A DNA stretch of 64,000 nt, from contig JAQFVV010012416.1 in assembly GCA_028023455.1 (NCBI GenBank), forward strand, positions 5,311,594 through 5,375,593, written 5' to 3'. A model generated the notes under the pieces. That model was not told the DNA's origin and made no database searches. It was given only the letters and a program-made list of their open reading frames with translations. The position numbers and the translations under genes were made by a program. This DNA is from Epiperipatus broadwayi. Taxonomy: Eukaryota > Onychophora > Udeonychophora > Euonychophora > Peripatidae. Positions 34,750 to 44,977 of the stretch are shown one piece after another. Within the stretch, counting starts at the first letter, position 1. Each line of letters begins with the position of its first letter.

Positions 34750-36354
34750 ATGAAAAGTGATTATTTTTGTTGCTATTCCTTATATTTATTATAACAAAGC
34801 CAATGCAAAACAGATAGAGGGAGGGGTATTTTACTGTAGATTCACTTGTTTCTTTGAAAATGTTTTATAAAACTGATACTAAAAATTATATATATTTTAA
34901 TGATTTATTCATTTATGAAATTGAAAATATAACCTAGGATTGCCAAAAAACATTTTCTACTTTTTTAATTTCTATACATAAACATTCTTTTTAAATATTT
35001 ATCTTATGGTATATTTTAACTTTTATTTAAACAACTAATATAAATATTTGACACATTTTGCATTGCAAATCTTTAATTTTAGTATAAAGCTATATACACA
35101 GTTTTCTATTTATATGAACGTATTTACATAAATCTGGTCTTTTATAAAGTCTTACTGGATTTTTTAAAAAAAAAAAACTAAAACAAAATCTCTAAATATA
35201 GTCCTTCTCTTAATAATAAAATAGAAAAAAAAAACATAGTTATTTAAATAATGAAATTTAGTTTCAAAATCCTAAAAATAAAATAATATTATTACAAGTG
35301 ATCAAAAGAGAGCAACAGTATATAAATGAAATATATAAATATCATCATTACTTTTTTCTTTTCTAAATTTTATTTCTGAACTAACATAATAGTAATTAAT
35401 TTAGTTTAAAATTTTAATTAGTATTAGACAAAATAAATTATATAGATGGTAACTTTATCTTTCACTATACTATTTTTTATTATTATGTATATAGCTTAGA
35501 ATTATAAAATTCAAAATCATAAACAAATCATAGTAAAATTATGTAATCAACAGCTGATAACAAATTGGATAGTACCAGAGATTTTTATGATGTGCTAATT
35601 AATAAATTTGACTGAATAATTTTTTATTTTAGTATATATTTAATATAGTTTTTAAACTTCACTTTTTTTACTTTAATAATAATATATTTAATAATAGCTA
35701 TTCATAATCTTGTATAATTAATGTAGGGGTAAAGGGGCAGATTTTGGGGTTTAAGATTCAGGGATTCCATCCAATTCTGTATTTTCCAGCATTCTAACTT
35801 CGGATGAACTTCCAAGCAACAAATTCATACAATTTTATATTCATACCCCCCCCCCCCAGACATTCCTATATTTTCAAAAATACACTTCTAGTCTGAAATA
35901 TCACTAAAAATGCAAAATGTCATATTTCTTGAATTTAATTCTCATTAATTAAGAGCAGGGGGGGGTGATAAACTAACAATAAATATTTATATTTTTCTTC
36001 AATAAACTAATACACTGTAAAAAGCTATGAAATCTTATATAATCTCAACAAAAAATAAGCATGTACACAATCAGGTTAATGCAGTTAAACATGAGATTAA
36101 AATATTAAAAGTAAACAATTATTTTTTGCTTAAATTTATTCATAATTACCATGGGGACTAAGTAAAAAACTTTCACCTCAGAAATTGAAAAAGTCTTTAA
36201 ATATTGACGAAAGTGAAAATGTTATTTTACTCAAGCAAAATGATATACAAATACAGCATTATTTTTAATATTTTTTATTAGTCATTCATTAGATTAGTGA
36301 TTGCACATTTGACACATCAATTAAATTGTAATAGTTTTCTATCTATATATACTG
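34750..36354. other. AT-rich non-coding stretch
   Basis: Only homopolymers (C-run at 35846-35857, G-run near 35959) and microsatellite-like AT tracts. No gene seen. Confidence 0.45.
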
Positions 36355-36490
36355 AACAATTCCAAAGATAAGTGTAAGAGATTGTGATCTGGGCCAACTG
36401 ATGAGTGTTGGTTTAGCATGAAATGTGCATCTTGGGAATTATACGTCTTTTTTTACATGTCTTTGGTCATATGTTTATGATTGCATCCCT
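36355..36490 (+). repeat. Hammerhead repeat, 3' half (HH8)
   Basis: Begins near the ribozyme and continues into CTTTTTTTACATGTCTTTGG. The B-box end is lost. It holds the best-preserved ribozyme of the window (next entry). Confidence 0.75.
36385..36445 (+). ncRNA. Hammerhead ribozyme, best-preserved copy (HH8)
   Basis: CTGATGAG at 36398-36405; stem II GTGTTG-GTT-TAGCAT with wobble pairs; GAAA at 36420-36423; stem III of 3 bp (A-U, U-A, G-C) with a 2-nt loop; cleavage triplet AUC with scissile site after C36431; stem I CCAA (36394-36397) with TTGG (36432-36435). All invariant core bases are present. Compared with the consensus of the family, the third stem III pair changes A-U to G-C and the cleavage base changes A to C, both allowed. 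RNA self-cleavage at this site is predicted, not shown. Confidence 0.7.
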
Positions 36491-36825
36491 CCACAAGATG
36501 TTAAAAGTGGACAGAAACCAGTCACTATCTTGTGTGAGAATGATGTAGTGAAAATTACACTTCAGAAATATCACAGTATTATTTATTTATTTTTTTGGTG
36601 AAATGTGTAGTTTTTTAATTTATTCAAGCTATGATATATGAAGATCTATTTTTTTTTGTTTGTTTGTTTTTGGTTTGTAAATTATTACAAATTCTATTTA
36701 GAGTTTTCTTCTTTCTGTTTGCAAATTAAATAATGTTAAACTTTGAATTTCAAATAATACTTAATTTGTATTTATATAGTAGGAAATTACCACTAAATGA
36801 TGATGATTGATTATATTACTCTTTT

Positions 36826-37316
36826 GCCTGTTATCCCAATCAGATTTTAGGCAGAGAATTTAACATGAATCATCATCATCAATATAATTTTGTCCAATGG
36901 ACAGGTACATAGGGCAGTTACATGACCAACTCATCCATTTCTTCACCCCATTCTCTTCATTGAGTTCTTCAATTCCACATACCTCTTGTCATCTCTTATA
37001 CCATCCAGCAATGTTAATCTTTTCCATTCTTTTTTCTTGTTTCCATTCACTGTTCCCTCCAAACTCTTTCATTAAATTATATTTACTCTTAATATATGTC
37101 CAATCCAGTTTTTCTTTCTATTTCTAATTTCCTCAATCAATTTTTTTTTTCATTTACTCTTTTTTCAAAACTACATTTGTTATTTCATTTGTACATCTGA
37201 TTTTTTCCCATCTTTCTCCATGACCACATCTCAAAGGCTTTCAATCTGTTCCTAATTTTATTATTCAGAGTCCATGTTTCACAACCATACAATATAATTG
37301 TTTTACTACTGTTTAA
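36826..37316 (-). pseudogene. LINE reverse-transcriptase C-terminal region (pseudogene)
   Basis: The minus strand translates to ILYGCETWTLNNKIRNRLKA, then FEMWSWRKMGKNQ, matching the conserved LINE tail (LYGCETWTL...RLxAFEMWCxRRML). With stops and frameshifts it continues through LDIY and RTRKKNG-type blocks to RTQxREWG near 36950. Only the region after the RT palm is left. It was part of a non-LTR retrotransposon; the clade cannot be set from this piece. Confidence 0.8.
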
Positions 37317-37379
37317 AAATATATGCAATATCAATAATTGAACTTTGATAAAATGAACTATTAAAACAAAATCCTATCA

Positions 37380-37655
37380 TGGGAAATGTGAATGCAGATA
37401 AAAATTCAACATAATACTGATAATGTTGCCCCCCTCTCCTTCCTGTCTTGCCCATGTTAACTTTAAGTCACTCTGGCCCCTCATGTATAGGACCTTGTCT
37501 ATTTAAATACATAGAAGAGATGATATGGACCAACTGATGAATGATGGTTCAGCACAAAATATGTAGGTGTGTGTTCATGTGAATCAGTTGTATGAGATAG
37601 AGTGGTTAGCTGAAGTAAGCTTGAAATACTGTGTTCAAATCTCCTATAATTAAAT
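37380..37655 (+). repeat. Hammerhead repeat, internally deleted (HH9)
   Basis: CATGTATAGGACCTTGTC, TATTTAAATACATAGAAG, then directly the ribozyme region (CCAACTGATGAATGATGG, GCACAAAATATG): the middle of the unit is missing. GAAA has become CAAA. The end is TGTTCAAATCTCC. Confidence 0.75.
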
Positions 37656-37659
37656 TTTA

Positions 37660-38430
37660 GAATATTTTATTATTATTAAAAACTGGAATAATTGATTTTC
37701 TAGAGCTTTCCATATATATTTCATATCAAAATAGTTTTCACATTATATAAATGTCTATGATAGTTCAAAAATCATGATAGAATATAGATTTTCATTAAGA
37801 CATTTTATAAGTAATTTCAATTACCATTATGTTTTATATGCAAGAATCCATTCTACTATACAATTGTTCAAATATTTATAGTCTTTCTTTTGTATGTGAT
37901 TTCTAAAATTAATAACATATCCAATGTATCAAAAACATAACTGGAAAGTCCATGAAAATTGTTTTGCTAGAAAATCTCAATACACTCTTTTCATGTTAGC
38001 AAATCTCTATTCTTGTTTCAATTATTAAAAAATAAATATTCAATGTTCAGAAAATGAAGAAACTCTGCAAAAATGGATAACATTCTCACTTAATTTTGCA
38101 TAAGAGAAGTGATAAAGAAAATAAACTAATATACAGTCTCTCTCTATATACACATTGCTGCTCCTTTGATTATTAATATTTTAATAAAAAGGTTTTTGTA
38201 TAGTTATTAAAATAAAATAATTTTTAAATTAGATTTAGTAATATGATAACAATGTCACAAGATTATCTTCATAACTAAACAGAGTGAAAATTGTTCTGGG
38301 TTTTCAAAACTTTAGAAGTTTTTTAGAAAGTCCAATTAGCTTGAATAGTATATAAATATTTGAAAACCAGGCACTTTTCACAAACCTGGGAGCTTAATTG
38401 TAAATATAGGGGATTTGAACTCAATAATAT
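37660..38430. other. AT-rich non-coding stretch
   Basis: Nothing supportable. Confidence 0.4.
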
Positions 38431-38752
38431 TAGCATCAGCATGGGATTTGAGTTTTCATCATCAGATTTTCAATGATGTAGATGGCTGAAAAGTTGGAGG
38501 TTGGAGTAGATTGAAGCCTGTCCATTAAAGTATGAAGATTTGCTATCTTAATATAAACTAAGTACTGATTATATATATGTGTGGGAGATGATAATCTGGA
38601 CCAACTGATGAGTGCTGGTTTAGGACAAAATACGTATATTGGTGATTATTTATCTTTTCTACATGTGTGTAGTCATGTGTATCAGTTGTATGAGATAATG
38701 TGGATAGTTGAAGGGTGCTTGAAAATCTGAGTTCAAATCCCCTATACTTGAA
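38430..38752 (+). repeat. Hammerhead repeat, plus copy (HH10)
   Basis: ATATTAGCATCAGCATGGG, GATTTTCAATGATGTAGATG, GAAGCCTGTCCATTAAAG, TATCTTAATATAAAC, then the ribozyme (CCAACTGATGAGTGCTGG, 38601 on) whose GAAA is CAAA, then ACATGTGTGTAGTCATGTG and GTTCAAATCCCC. Confidence 0.8.
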
Positions 38753-38825
38753 TAGTATATATAAAATATAGTTAGTAAATGCTAAAGTATGCAACTTTTA
38801 ACTTTGAATCCTAAATTTTTTACAG

Positions 38826-38885
38826 ATGAGGGCAAAATTCCAAAAAAGGACAGAATATATGGATCTTATAGTGCTACACAATCTG
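38826..38885 (+). CDS. Candidate coding exon, plus strand
   Basis: 60 bp after a strong acceptor (CCTAAATTTTTTACAG), with a weak donor (CTG|GTATCC). Two frames are open: MRAKFQKRTEYMDLIVLHNL (phase 0 in and out, compatible with the exon at 39349) and EGKIPKKDRIYGSYSATQS (2 nt in, stop shortly after the donor, so it could be a terminal exon). I cannot choose. No family recognised. Confidence 0.35.
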
Positions 38886-39348
38886 GTATCCATTGATTCT
38901 TTAAACTTACAATAGATGGCTCTAGAGTAACATGAAGAGAATTGCTTTTGGATTTGGAATTTGATTTTTTTTTTAATATTGGTTCTTAGTTCTCTATAAT
39001 CAACTCATAAAACTAATAAGAATTTAATATCAGATTTACATGAAAATTATTTGTACTGAATTTATAAAATATTTCTTCAGAGATTTGTTTTGTCATTAAT
39101 ACTATAAGATATGATAAAGATTTTTGAGCATTTGCCTATATTTACCCCTGGTGTAAAACGTTTGCTAGGATTTTTTTGGTATAATGCCACGTACATTAGC
39201 ACGTTCATAACTTCCAATTAAGCAAGCTTGACTAGCTTTTTGCAATACCATTTTGACTATGATATGTAGTAAATAGTCTTGAACTTGTAATGAATAAAAT
39301 TTATGTTCTAAAAGTAATTTTGATATCAAATGATTAATACTTTTTTAG

Positions 39349-39510
39349 ATAATGATAAATTTCCCTATGATATTGCCTATGATGATGACGCTTATGTTTT
39401 CAGTAGAGAATGACTCTGGGTGCTTTGCTATTCAATTGTTTATGTTGATGTTCTCAATCAACATAATTATAAACAGCCATCTTGATGTGAACCATTTTAG
39501 AGAACTTGAA
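39349..39510 (+). CDS. Candidate coding exon, plus-strand gene tail
   Basis: 162 bp, phase 0 in and out. Acceptor AATACTTTTTTAG and consensus donor CTTGAA|GTAAGTATT. The 54-codon open frame is methionine-rich and hydrophobic: IMINFPMILPMMMTLMFSVE, then NDSGCFAIQLFMLMFSINII, then INSHLDVNHFRELE. The two hydrophobic runs could be membrane segments. An internal GTTTTCAG at 39412 could serve as an alternative acceptor in the same frame. Continues in frame into 39735-39782. Family not recognised. Confidence 0.5.
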
Positions 39511-39734
39511 GTAAGTATTACTAAGAAATAACATGAAATTCACAGCTAATATTTAAAAATGTCTTTCTACATATTGTTTTATGTAGAGAATTTTATAAGA
39601 CGGATCTTTTAAGAATGTTTGTTTTATTTAACAACTTTTTTTAAAAAAAAAAAACATTGCGTTTACTCTTTCACAAATTCTTTTTTAATTGCTTTTCTAA
39701 ATCAACTTTGATAGCGATGTTTCCTATTTTACAG

Positions 39735-39782
39735 ACTTGGAAGAAAATCAAAAATGCCAAAGAATTTAAAGATGCAACTTAA
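39735..39782 (+). CDS. Candidate terminal coding exon
   Basis: Acceptor TTTCCTATTTTACAG is excellent. In phase 0, as required by the previous donor, it reads TWKKIKNAKEFKDAT and stops at TAA (39780-39782). A lysine-rich soluble C-terminus after a hydrophobic exon is plausible for a membrane protein. AATAAA-like polyadenylation signals follow near 39917. Confidence 0.5.
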   Translation, partial: TWKKIKNAKEFKDAT

Positions 39783-40174
39783 AAGATTCTGTCATTAGAT
39801 ACATTACAAAAGCAGGAACGTAATTAAAATAGAATTTTAAAAAATTACATTGAGTATGTTTTATACGATTAGCCTCTTTTCCAGACTTGAACAAAGTATA
39901 ATAGAGCCAAGAAAAATAAAGACGATAATAACAATCAAAACAAACAACAACAATAATAAATAAATTTAGAAAAATTCAGATAAAAAAGTTGTTACATTTT
40001 AATTGAAATGTTTATTGAAAAAGATATTTTAAAAAAAAAAATGTTTTGATTATTTTCTTTTAAAAAAAACAAAACGGTATTTTATACCTTATGACAGAAT
40101 ATTTAATCATTAAAAAAGAAAGGATAAAGAAGAGCATATGAAAGCGGCTTTGAAATATAATTTCTTTTTAAACA

Positions 40175-40380
40175 TAAGGGTCCGGGTCAGGCCAGCAACA
40201 CCCGAAGAGGAGGGGAGAATAATACCTCTCGAAACGTTGTGCATATACTAACTTGTTTGTTGTGTTATTACTAACAGTTGAATATATTTGAAATATTTAA
40301 ATAAAAGTTAAATTTTTTTAAGTAGATTCGATACTGATATTAGATGGTGGAAATAGTCCAATATAAAAATACAATAATAA
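40175..40380 (+). repeat. Repeat related to foldback at 49.1-49.4 kb
   Basis: GGCCAGCAACACCCGAAGAG, GAATAATACCTCTCGAAACG, GTGTTATTACTAACAGTTG and GGTGGAAATAGTCCAATAT match the centre plus right arm of 49094-49436. The CCCGAAGA...CGAAACG pair again has the outline of a decayed PLE hammerhead. Confidence 0.65.
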
Positions 40381-40384
40381 TTAA

Positions 40385-40775
40385 GAGTCTAAATATTATT
40401 TTTAAATTTAAAATTTATAATCAAATACATATCTTTAAAAAATTAAATTAAACATTGTACTTCTTTCTTTTTTTTTTTAATTTACTATCTTTGGTTATTA
40501 CTTTTGATCCTTACAGTTTTGATTTTCTCGTCCAGTAGTGTACTATCTATTTTTATTCACTACACTTTTTCTCGGATAGAATTTCTAAACATCCCCTAAA
40601 TTTTTTTCTCTAATTAAGAATTATAACGAAACATATAACTTAGGAAATAATAATTTTAATGTATTGTATATAAAAAGATTATAAATATTTGCATAATAAA
40701 AATACATATTTATATATAATATTAAGTATAAGCAAAGTACTTATTGCCTTAGAAATATATTACATCACATTATAA
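40385..40775. other. AT-rich non-coding stretch
   Basis: Nothing supportable. Confidence 0.4.
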
Positions 40776-40779
40776 GTTC

Positions 40780-41205
40780 AGTCCAACCCAGCCCTTTCCT
40801 ATTATTATATGCGATACATAATGGTTCGATAAGGTGAGGAGTTAGATTGACGTAATGTCTACATGGGTATGACTATAATATCAAATCCAATAAGGATTGT
40901 GAGCGTTTCTAATCGGTTTTTCAATTAAATGAATGGTTGAATAGTTGAAAGGGTAAGAAGATTGAAGCCTGTTCATTAAAGTTTAAGGAATTACTATATT
41001 AATATAAACTTAGCACTGATTGTATGTATATATATATATGGGAGATTATGATCTGGCCCAACTAAAAAGTGCTAGTTCTGCATGAAATGCATTTATTGGG
41101 GATGAATTATCTTTTTCGCATGTATGTGGTCATATTGGTTGCTTGAAATGAACTGGAGGATGAAAATAGACTGAAAAATCCTAGTTCAAATCCCTCTTCT
41201 TACAT
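40780..41205 (+). repeat. Hammerhead repeat, near full-length but core destroyed (HH11)
   Basis: Follows the full block order: GTCTACATGGGTATGACTAT, GAAGCCTGTTCATTAAAG, GGGAGATTATGATCTGG, TCTGCATGAAATGC, GCATGTATGTGGTCAT and GTTCAAATCCC. CTGATGAG has become CTAAAAAG, so it is inactive. It lies 240 bp from the PLE pair. Confidence 0.75.
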
Positions 41206-41582
41206 ATATAAGAAACATTCAATATAAACAAATTATATATATAATTAATAAATATGAAACCAAGTGTGATTTAGCTAAGCAGTAGAAACTATGACTGGAG
41301 ACTAAATGTCTCCGAACCAAATCTCATTTAACTAATTTAAATAAAGAAAAAAATATCGAGTGTGACAATTGAAGGGATTATTTTGCATATGTATATATAT
41401 ATGTAAAATAAATAAAATATCCATTAATTAAAAACAATATTGTAATTATAATTGAAATAATATTTTTAACGGTTTACAAACAATTACAAACATACTTTAA
41501 ATCTGCAGAAGTACTTTTGGTTACTTTCTAACCTGCCTCAACTGCCATTAAATTCAAAAACCAGAAGCGGAAGCAAACGTCA

Positions 41583-42057
41583 TCAATTCAAATTCCACGA
41601 ATCTCGTATTTTAATGTTAGAAGCGTATCGATTTATTAAATGCGCTTTATTCCTGTTTATAAAAATTGCCTCTTTAATTTTTCTTTTACTATGGTTTCTC
41701 TCTTCATGAAGAATTTTCACATTTTCAAAATTAAATTTAAATTTATATTTACATGTTTTTTCGTGATCAAAGAAAACTGAAGGAGATATTAAATCACCAT
41801 TATTTTTATTTTTTACACGCATATATAACAATTCATGTTCCTTCAATCTTTTCTCAATACTGCACCTAGATTCACCTATATATGATAGCATACAATCACA
41901 AAAAATTTGATATATGACATTACTTTTTTGCTTGACAGGTATGACATCCTTAGAATTATTGACTAATTTATTAATATTGTTTGGAATGTAGAATAAAACA
42001 TTAAATACATTCTTATATAAATCCTTAAAAAATTTTACTTGTGGATTTGTAAAAATT
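41583..42057 (-). CDS. PLE GIY-YIG endonuclease, intact C-terminal frame (left arm)
   Basis: Open from the arm border to the stop, about 157 codons, longer than the ATG-started 102-codon ORF (41583-41891). N-terminal linker: KFFKDLYKNVFNVLFYIPNN. Then NVIYQIFCDCMLSYIGESRC holds the CDC cysteine pair and the YIG half of GIY-YIG. SIEKRLKEHELL follows with the catalytic Arg and the His of the EH motif, then FENVKILHEERNHSKRKIKE and AIFINRNKAHLINR, where the Glu of KEAIFI is the metal ligand. In the family this domain nicks the target DNA to prime reverse transcription. The RT part is missing, so it is a 5'-truncated copy, yet no stop has accumulated. Confidence 0.88.
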
Positions 42058-42508
42058 TTTAAGGATTTATATAAGAATGTATTTAATGTTTAATTCTACG
42101 TTCCAAACAATATTAATAAATTAGTCAATAATTCTAAGGATGTCATACCTGTCAAGCAAAAAAGTAATGTCATATATCAAATTTTTTGTGATTGTATGTA
42201 TGCTATCATATATAGGTGAATCTAGGTGCAGTATTGAGAAAAGATTGAAGGAACGTGAATTGTTATATAAGCGTGTAAAAAATAAAAATAATGGTGATTT
42301 AATATCTCCTTCAGTTTTCTTTGATCACAAAAAAACATGTAAATATAAATTTAATTTTGAAAATGTGAAAATTTTTCATGAAGAGAGAAACCATAGTAAA
42401 AGAAAAATTAAAGAGGCAATTTTTATAAACAGGAATAAAGCGCATTTAATAAATCGACAAGCTTCTAACATTAAAATACGAGATTCATGGAATTTGAATG
42501 GAATATGA
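42058..42508 (+). pseudogene. PLE GIY-YIG endonuclease, broken right arm
   Basis: Inverted partner of 41583-42057. It is disrupted by a stop (TAA 42091-42093) and by a 4-bp duplication of TATG (42195-42202) that shifts frame just before the YIGESRC motif. An ATG-started ORF (42140-42508) runs through only by changing frame. Catalytic motifs YIGESR, KRLKERELL (EH His changed to Arg) and KEAIFI remain. It also lacks two residues (KF) present in the left arm. One arm is therefore decaying while the other is open. Confidence 0.85.
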
Positions 42509-42889
42509 ATTGATGATGTTTGCTTTCGCTTTTAAGTTTTTGAATTTAATGACAGTTGAGGCAGGTTAGAAAGTAACCGGAAGTACTTTTGCGGATTTAA
42601 AGATTGTTTGTAATTGTTTGTAAACCGTTAAAAATATTATTTCAATTATAATTTTATATATATAGGATGAGCAATATAATATATTTTGTCAATTACAGCT
42701 ATAAAAAGACTACTAGATAATCAAAAACTGTATAAAATAATAATAATAAATTGCATTATAATGAAAAAACCATTTAAAAAAAAAGCATAGAGTACATTTC
42801 TAAAAAAAATACTGGGTATATTGTCAAAGCATAAATTGCATCACAAATATAAACTATTATTAACTGGGATGTCATCTAATAAAACAGTA

Positions 42890-43455
42890 ATGCCACCCAG
42901 TGCAAGCCCTAGTAATTAATGGATGCAAGAAGGTTTGGGTACAAAATCCCTACCTAGTGTCTACTAATCCAATATCACCAGACTAGTTTCTAACTTGTGG
43001 CCTTCATCAGTGAGAAGCCTTGGACTGCACCTTGATCTTAGGATCTAAAGCAACCCTCAAGCAGCCACCTTTTACCTATTTAGTCAACTATAGAGCTATG
43101 AGTTCAAAATGAAAACGTAATGTTTTCAATTGAAGCTAACTCACTTGTATAGTTATGTAGATCTAAATCCGGTTCAGTAACTATACATTCAGATAAAGAA
43201 AGTGGCTGTTTGAGTGGCATTAGATCCTAAGATATAGGTGCAGTTCTCTCAGATCCAAGGGTCCTGATAAAAATCACAAGCTAGAAATTACTCTGGCAAT
43301 ATTGGATAAGTAGGCACTAGATAGGGATTTCATGCACTAACCTGCTTGCATCTACTGATTATTAAGGCTTATACTGGGTGGCACTACTCTGTGAAGAGTT
43401 TGTTGCTGTTTTAACAGTTTGTGTAGAATAAGAAATGGGTGATCATGTGATAAAC
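42890..43455. mobile_element. Long-TIR MITE family M, copy M1
   Basis: Arms of about 160 bp: left GCCACCCAGTGCAAGCCCTA...GATCTTAGGATCT is mirrored by right AGATCCTAAGATATAGG...ACTGGGTGGCAC. The unique centre is about 170 bp. Outside the right arm lies the AACAGTTTGTGTAGAATAAG...TGATCATG end also seen at 16.3 and 44.4 kb. No coding frame. Non-autonomous foldback DNA element. Confidence 0.8.
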
Positions 43456-43459
43456 TTCA

Positions 43460-44225
43460 TCTAATATGATGATTCTCTAAGCATTATCATTATTAATTTC
43501 ATCATAAACTTCCTTTTTTACATTACTGCATAACTTACTTTATTCTTATTTACTTAATTTGGATTTTCAGACAACACTCATAAAGACCTTATATTTATCA
43601 TATACATCACTTTTTAAACTTTTAAAATATTTACCACATACTTGCATTTGAAAACAGTGTTTTTATTTGATAACCAGAATTTATCTTAGAACAAACACCA
43701 ATTAATAACAGAAAGAGAAAAACAGAAAATCAAATAAAAATGATATGCACTCATTATTCCAATTATACCATGAAAAATACTGTAGATAGAAATATAAGAA
43801 TTTTAGATTATCAAAATAAATGATTACTATACAGATAGGTGGGCACAGACTATCTCAATGCCAGACATGCATCATCAGAAGTATTTCCAGAATTGAAATA
43901 AAATATAATTTTAATTAGATGGAATAGATGACTGAAAGAAGGTTGAATGGCTTACATCTAGCTTAAATATAAATATCAGGAGTGGCCAAACTTTTAGATG
44001 ATGGGGTGATTTTTTTGGTAAAAGTGTACCTGAGGGGGGGGGGATATGTTTTTTTCAGCGCTTCAAACTGGAAACCAGAAAAAAAATGGTTATTTTTGCT
44101 GGAATGAAAAAAAATTATAGTTCAAAGTCCTGGTTTTTTAAAGAATGTACTTATGAATTACTAGGAAATATTGCTGATGTTTTTAGAAGATACGACTGAT
44201 GATTTTTTTTTCAATAACATATAAA
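43460..44225. other. AT-rich non-coding stretch
   Basis: No gene seen. G-run at about 44033-44042. Confidence 0.4.
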
Positions 44226-44227
44226 TT

Positions 44228-44450
44228 GTTGAAAACAATCTAGGTGCAGTGCTCTCAGATCCAAGGCTCCTCACTGACGAAGGCCACAAGCCAGAAACTA
44301 GTCTGGGGATAGTGGATGAGTAGGCACTAGATGGAGATTTTATGCACAAGCCTTCTGGCATCCATTGATTACTCTAGTTGCTGTGTGTGGCAATATGTAT
44401 AGTGAGTTTTGCCTGTTTTAAAACAGTTATACACAAGCATAAGAAGTGGT
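44228..44450 (+). mobile_element. MITE family M, right arm (M2)
   Basis: CTAGGTGCAGTGCTCTCAG, AGATCCAAGGCTCCTCACTG, GGATGAGTAGGCACTAGATG and GCCTGTTTTAAAACAG. Nearly identical to M3, 440 bp away. The minus ORF across it is a repeat artefact. Confidence 0.8.
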
Positions 44451-44559
44451 GATCAGGTGATGTTTATTGGCTTAAAATCAATCCTGCCTAATAGGACAGT
44501 GGTGGCTATGGTTATTAAAGAACCAAAGACACCAAAATGTATGGGTACTGAATTGAGTT

Positions 44560-44873
44560 CAGACCCATATGACTATATAAGCTAATGGGCTTGGATTGAA
44601 AACATTAAGGTGTTTTCAGTTTAAGACTCATAGTTTTGTAGTTAAGTGGAGATAAAAGGTGGTTGCTGGAGGGTTGCATTAGATCCTAAGATCTAGGTGC
44701 AGTGCTCTCAGATCCAAGGCTCCTCACTGACAAAAGCCACAAGCCAGAAACTAGTCTGGGGATATTGGATGAGTAGGCACTAGATGGGGATTTTATGCAC
44801 AAGCCTTCTGGCATCCATTGATTACTCTAGCTTGCTGTGTGTGGCAATACATATAGTGAGTTTTGCCTGTATA
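44560..44873 (+). mobile_element. MITE family M, centre and right arm (M3)
   Basis: GCATTAGATCCTAAGATCT, AGGTGCAGTGCTCTCAGATC and GTGAGTTTTGCCTG. M2 and M3 share over 150 bp with very few differences, so they are recent relatives or a local duplication. Confidence 0.8.
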
Positions 44874-44977
44874 TATGACTATTATTAAATTAATCAGCAC
44901 CCTCTAATATTCCAATTTGTCCATGTCATTTTATAAAATATGTATTAATGAACTGTTCTCCATGAGGGTACTCATAT

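Larger units (their letters stand above)
41444..42653. mobile_element. Head-to-head pair of Penelope-like element 3' ends
   Basis: Two arms of about 595 bp are inverted around a centre of about 20 bp (42035-42053). Each arm is a PLE 3' end: GIY-YIG endonuclease coding region, a 3' UTR with GTTGAGGCAGGTTAGAAAGT, and the end GTAAACCGTTAAAAATATTA...AATTATAATT. Both arms are truncated at the same 5' point. They differ by scattered substitutions, so the pair is not a fresh duplication. PLEs are known to leave inverted and tandem partial copies. Confidence 0.9.

Noticed and set aside
44161-44361. 66-codon minus-strand ORF (MPEGLCIKSPSSAYSS...)
   Set aside because: Lies entirely in an arm of MITE M; the same frame recurs in M3.
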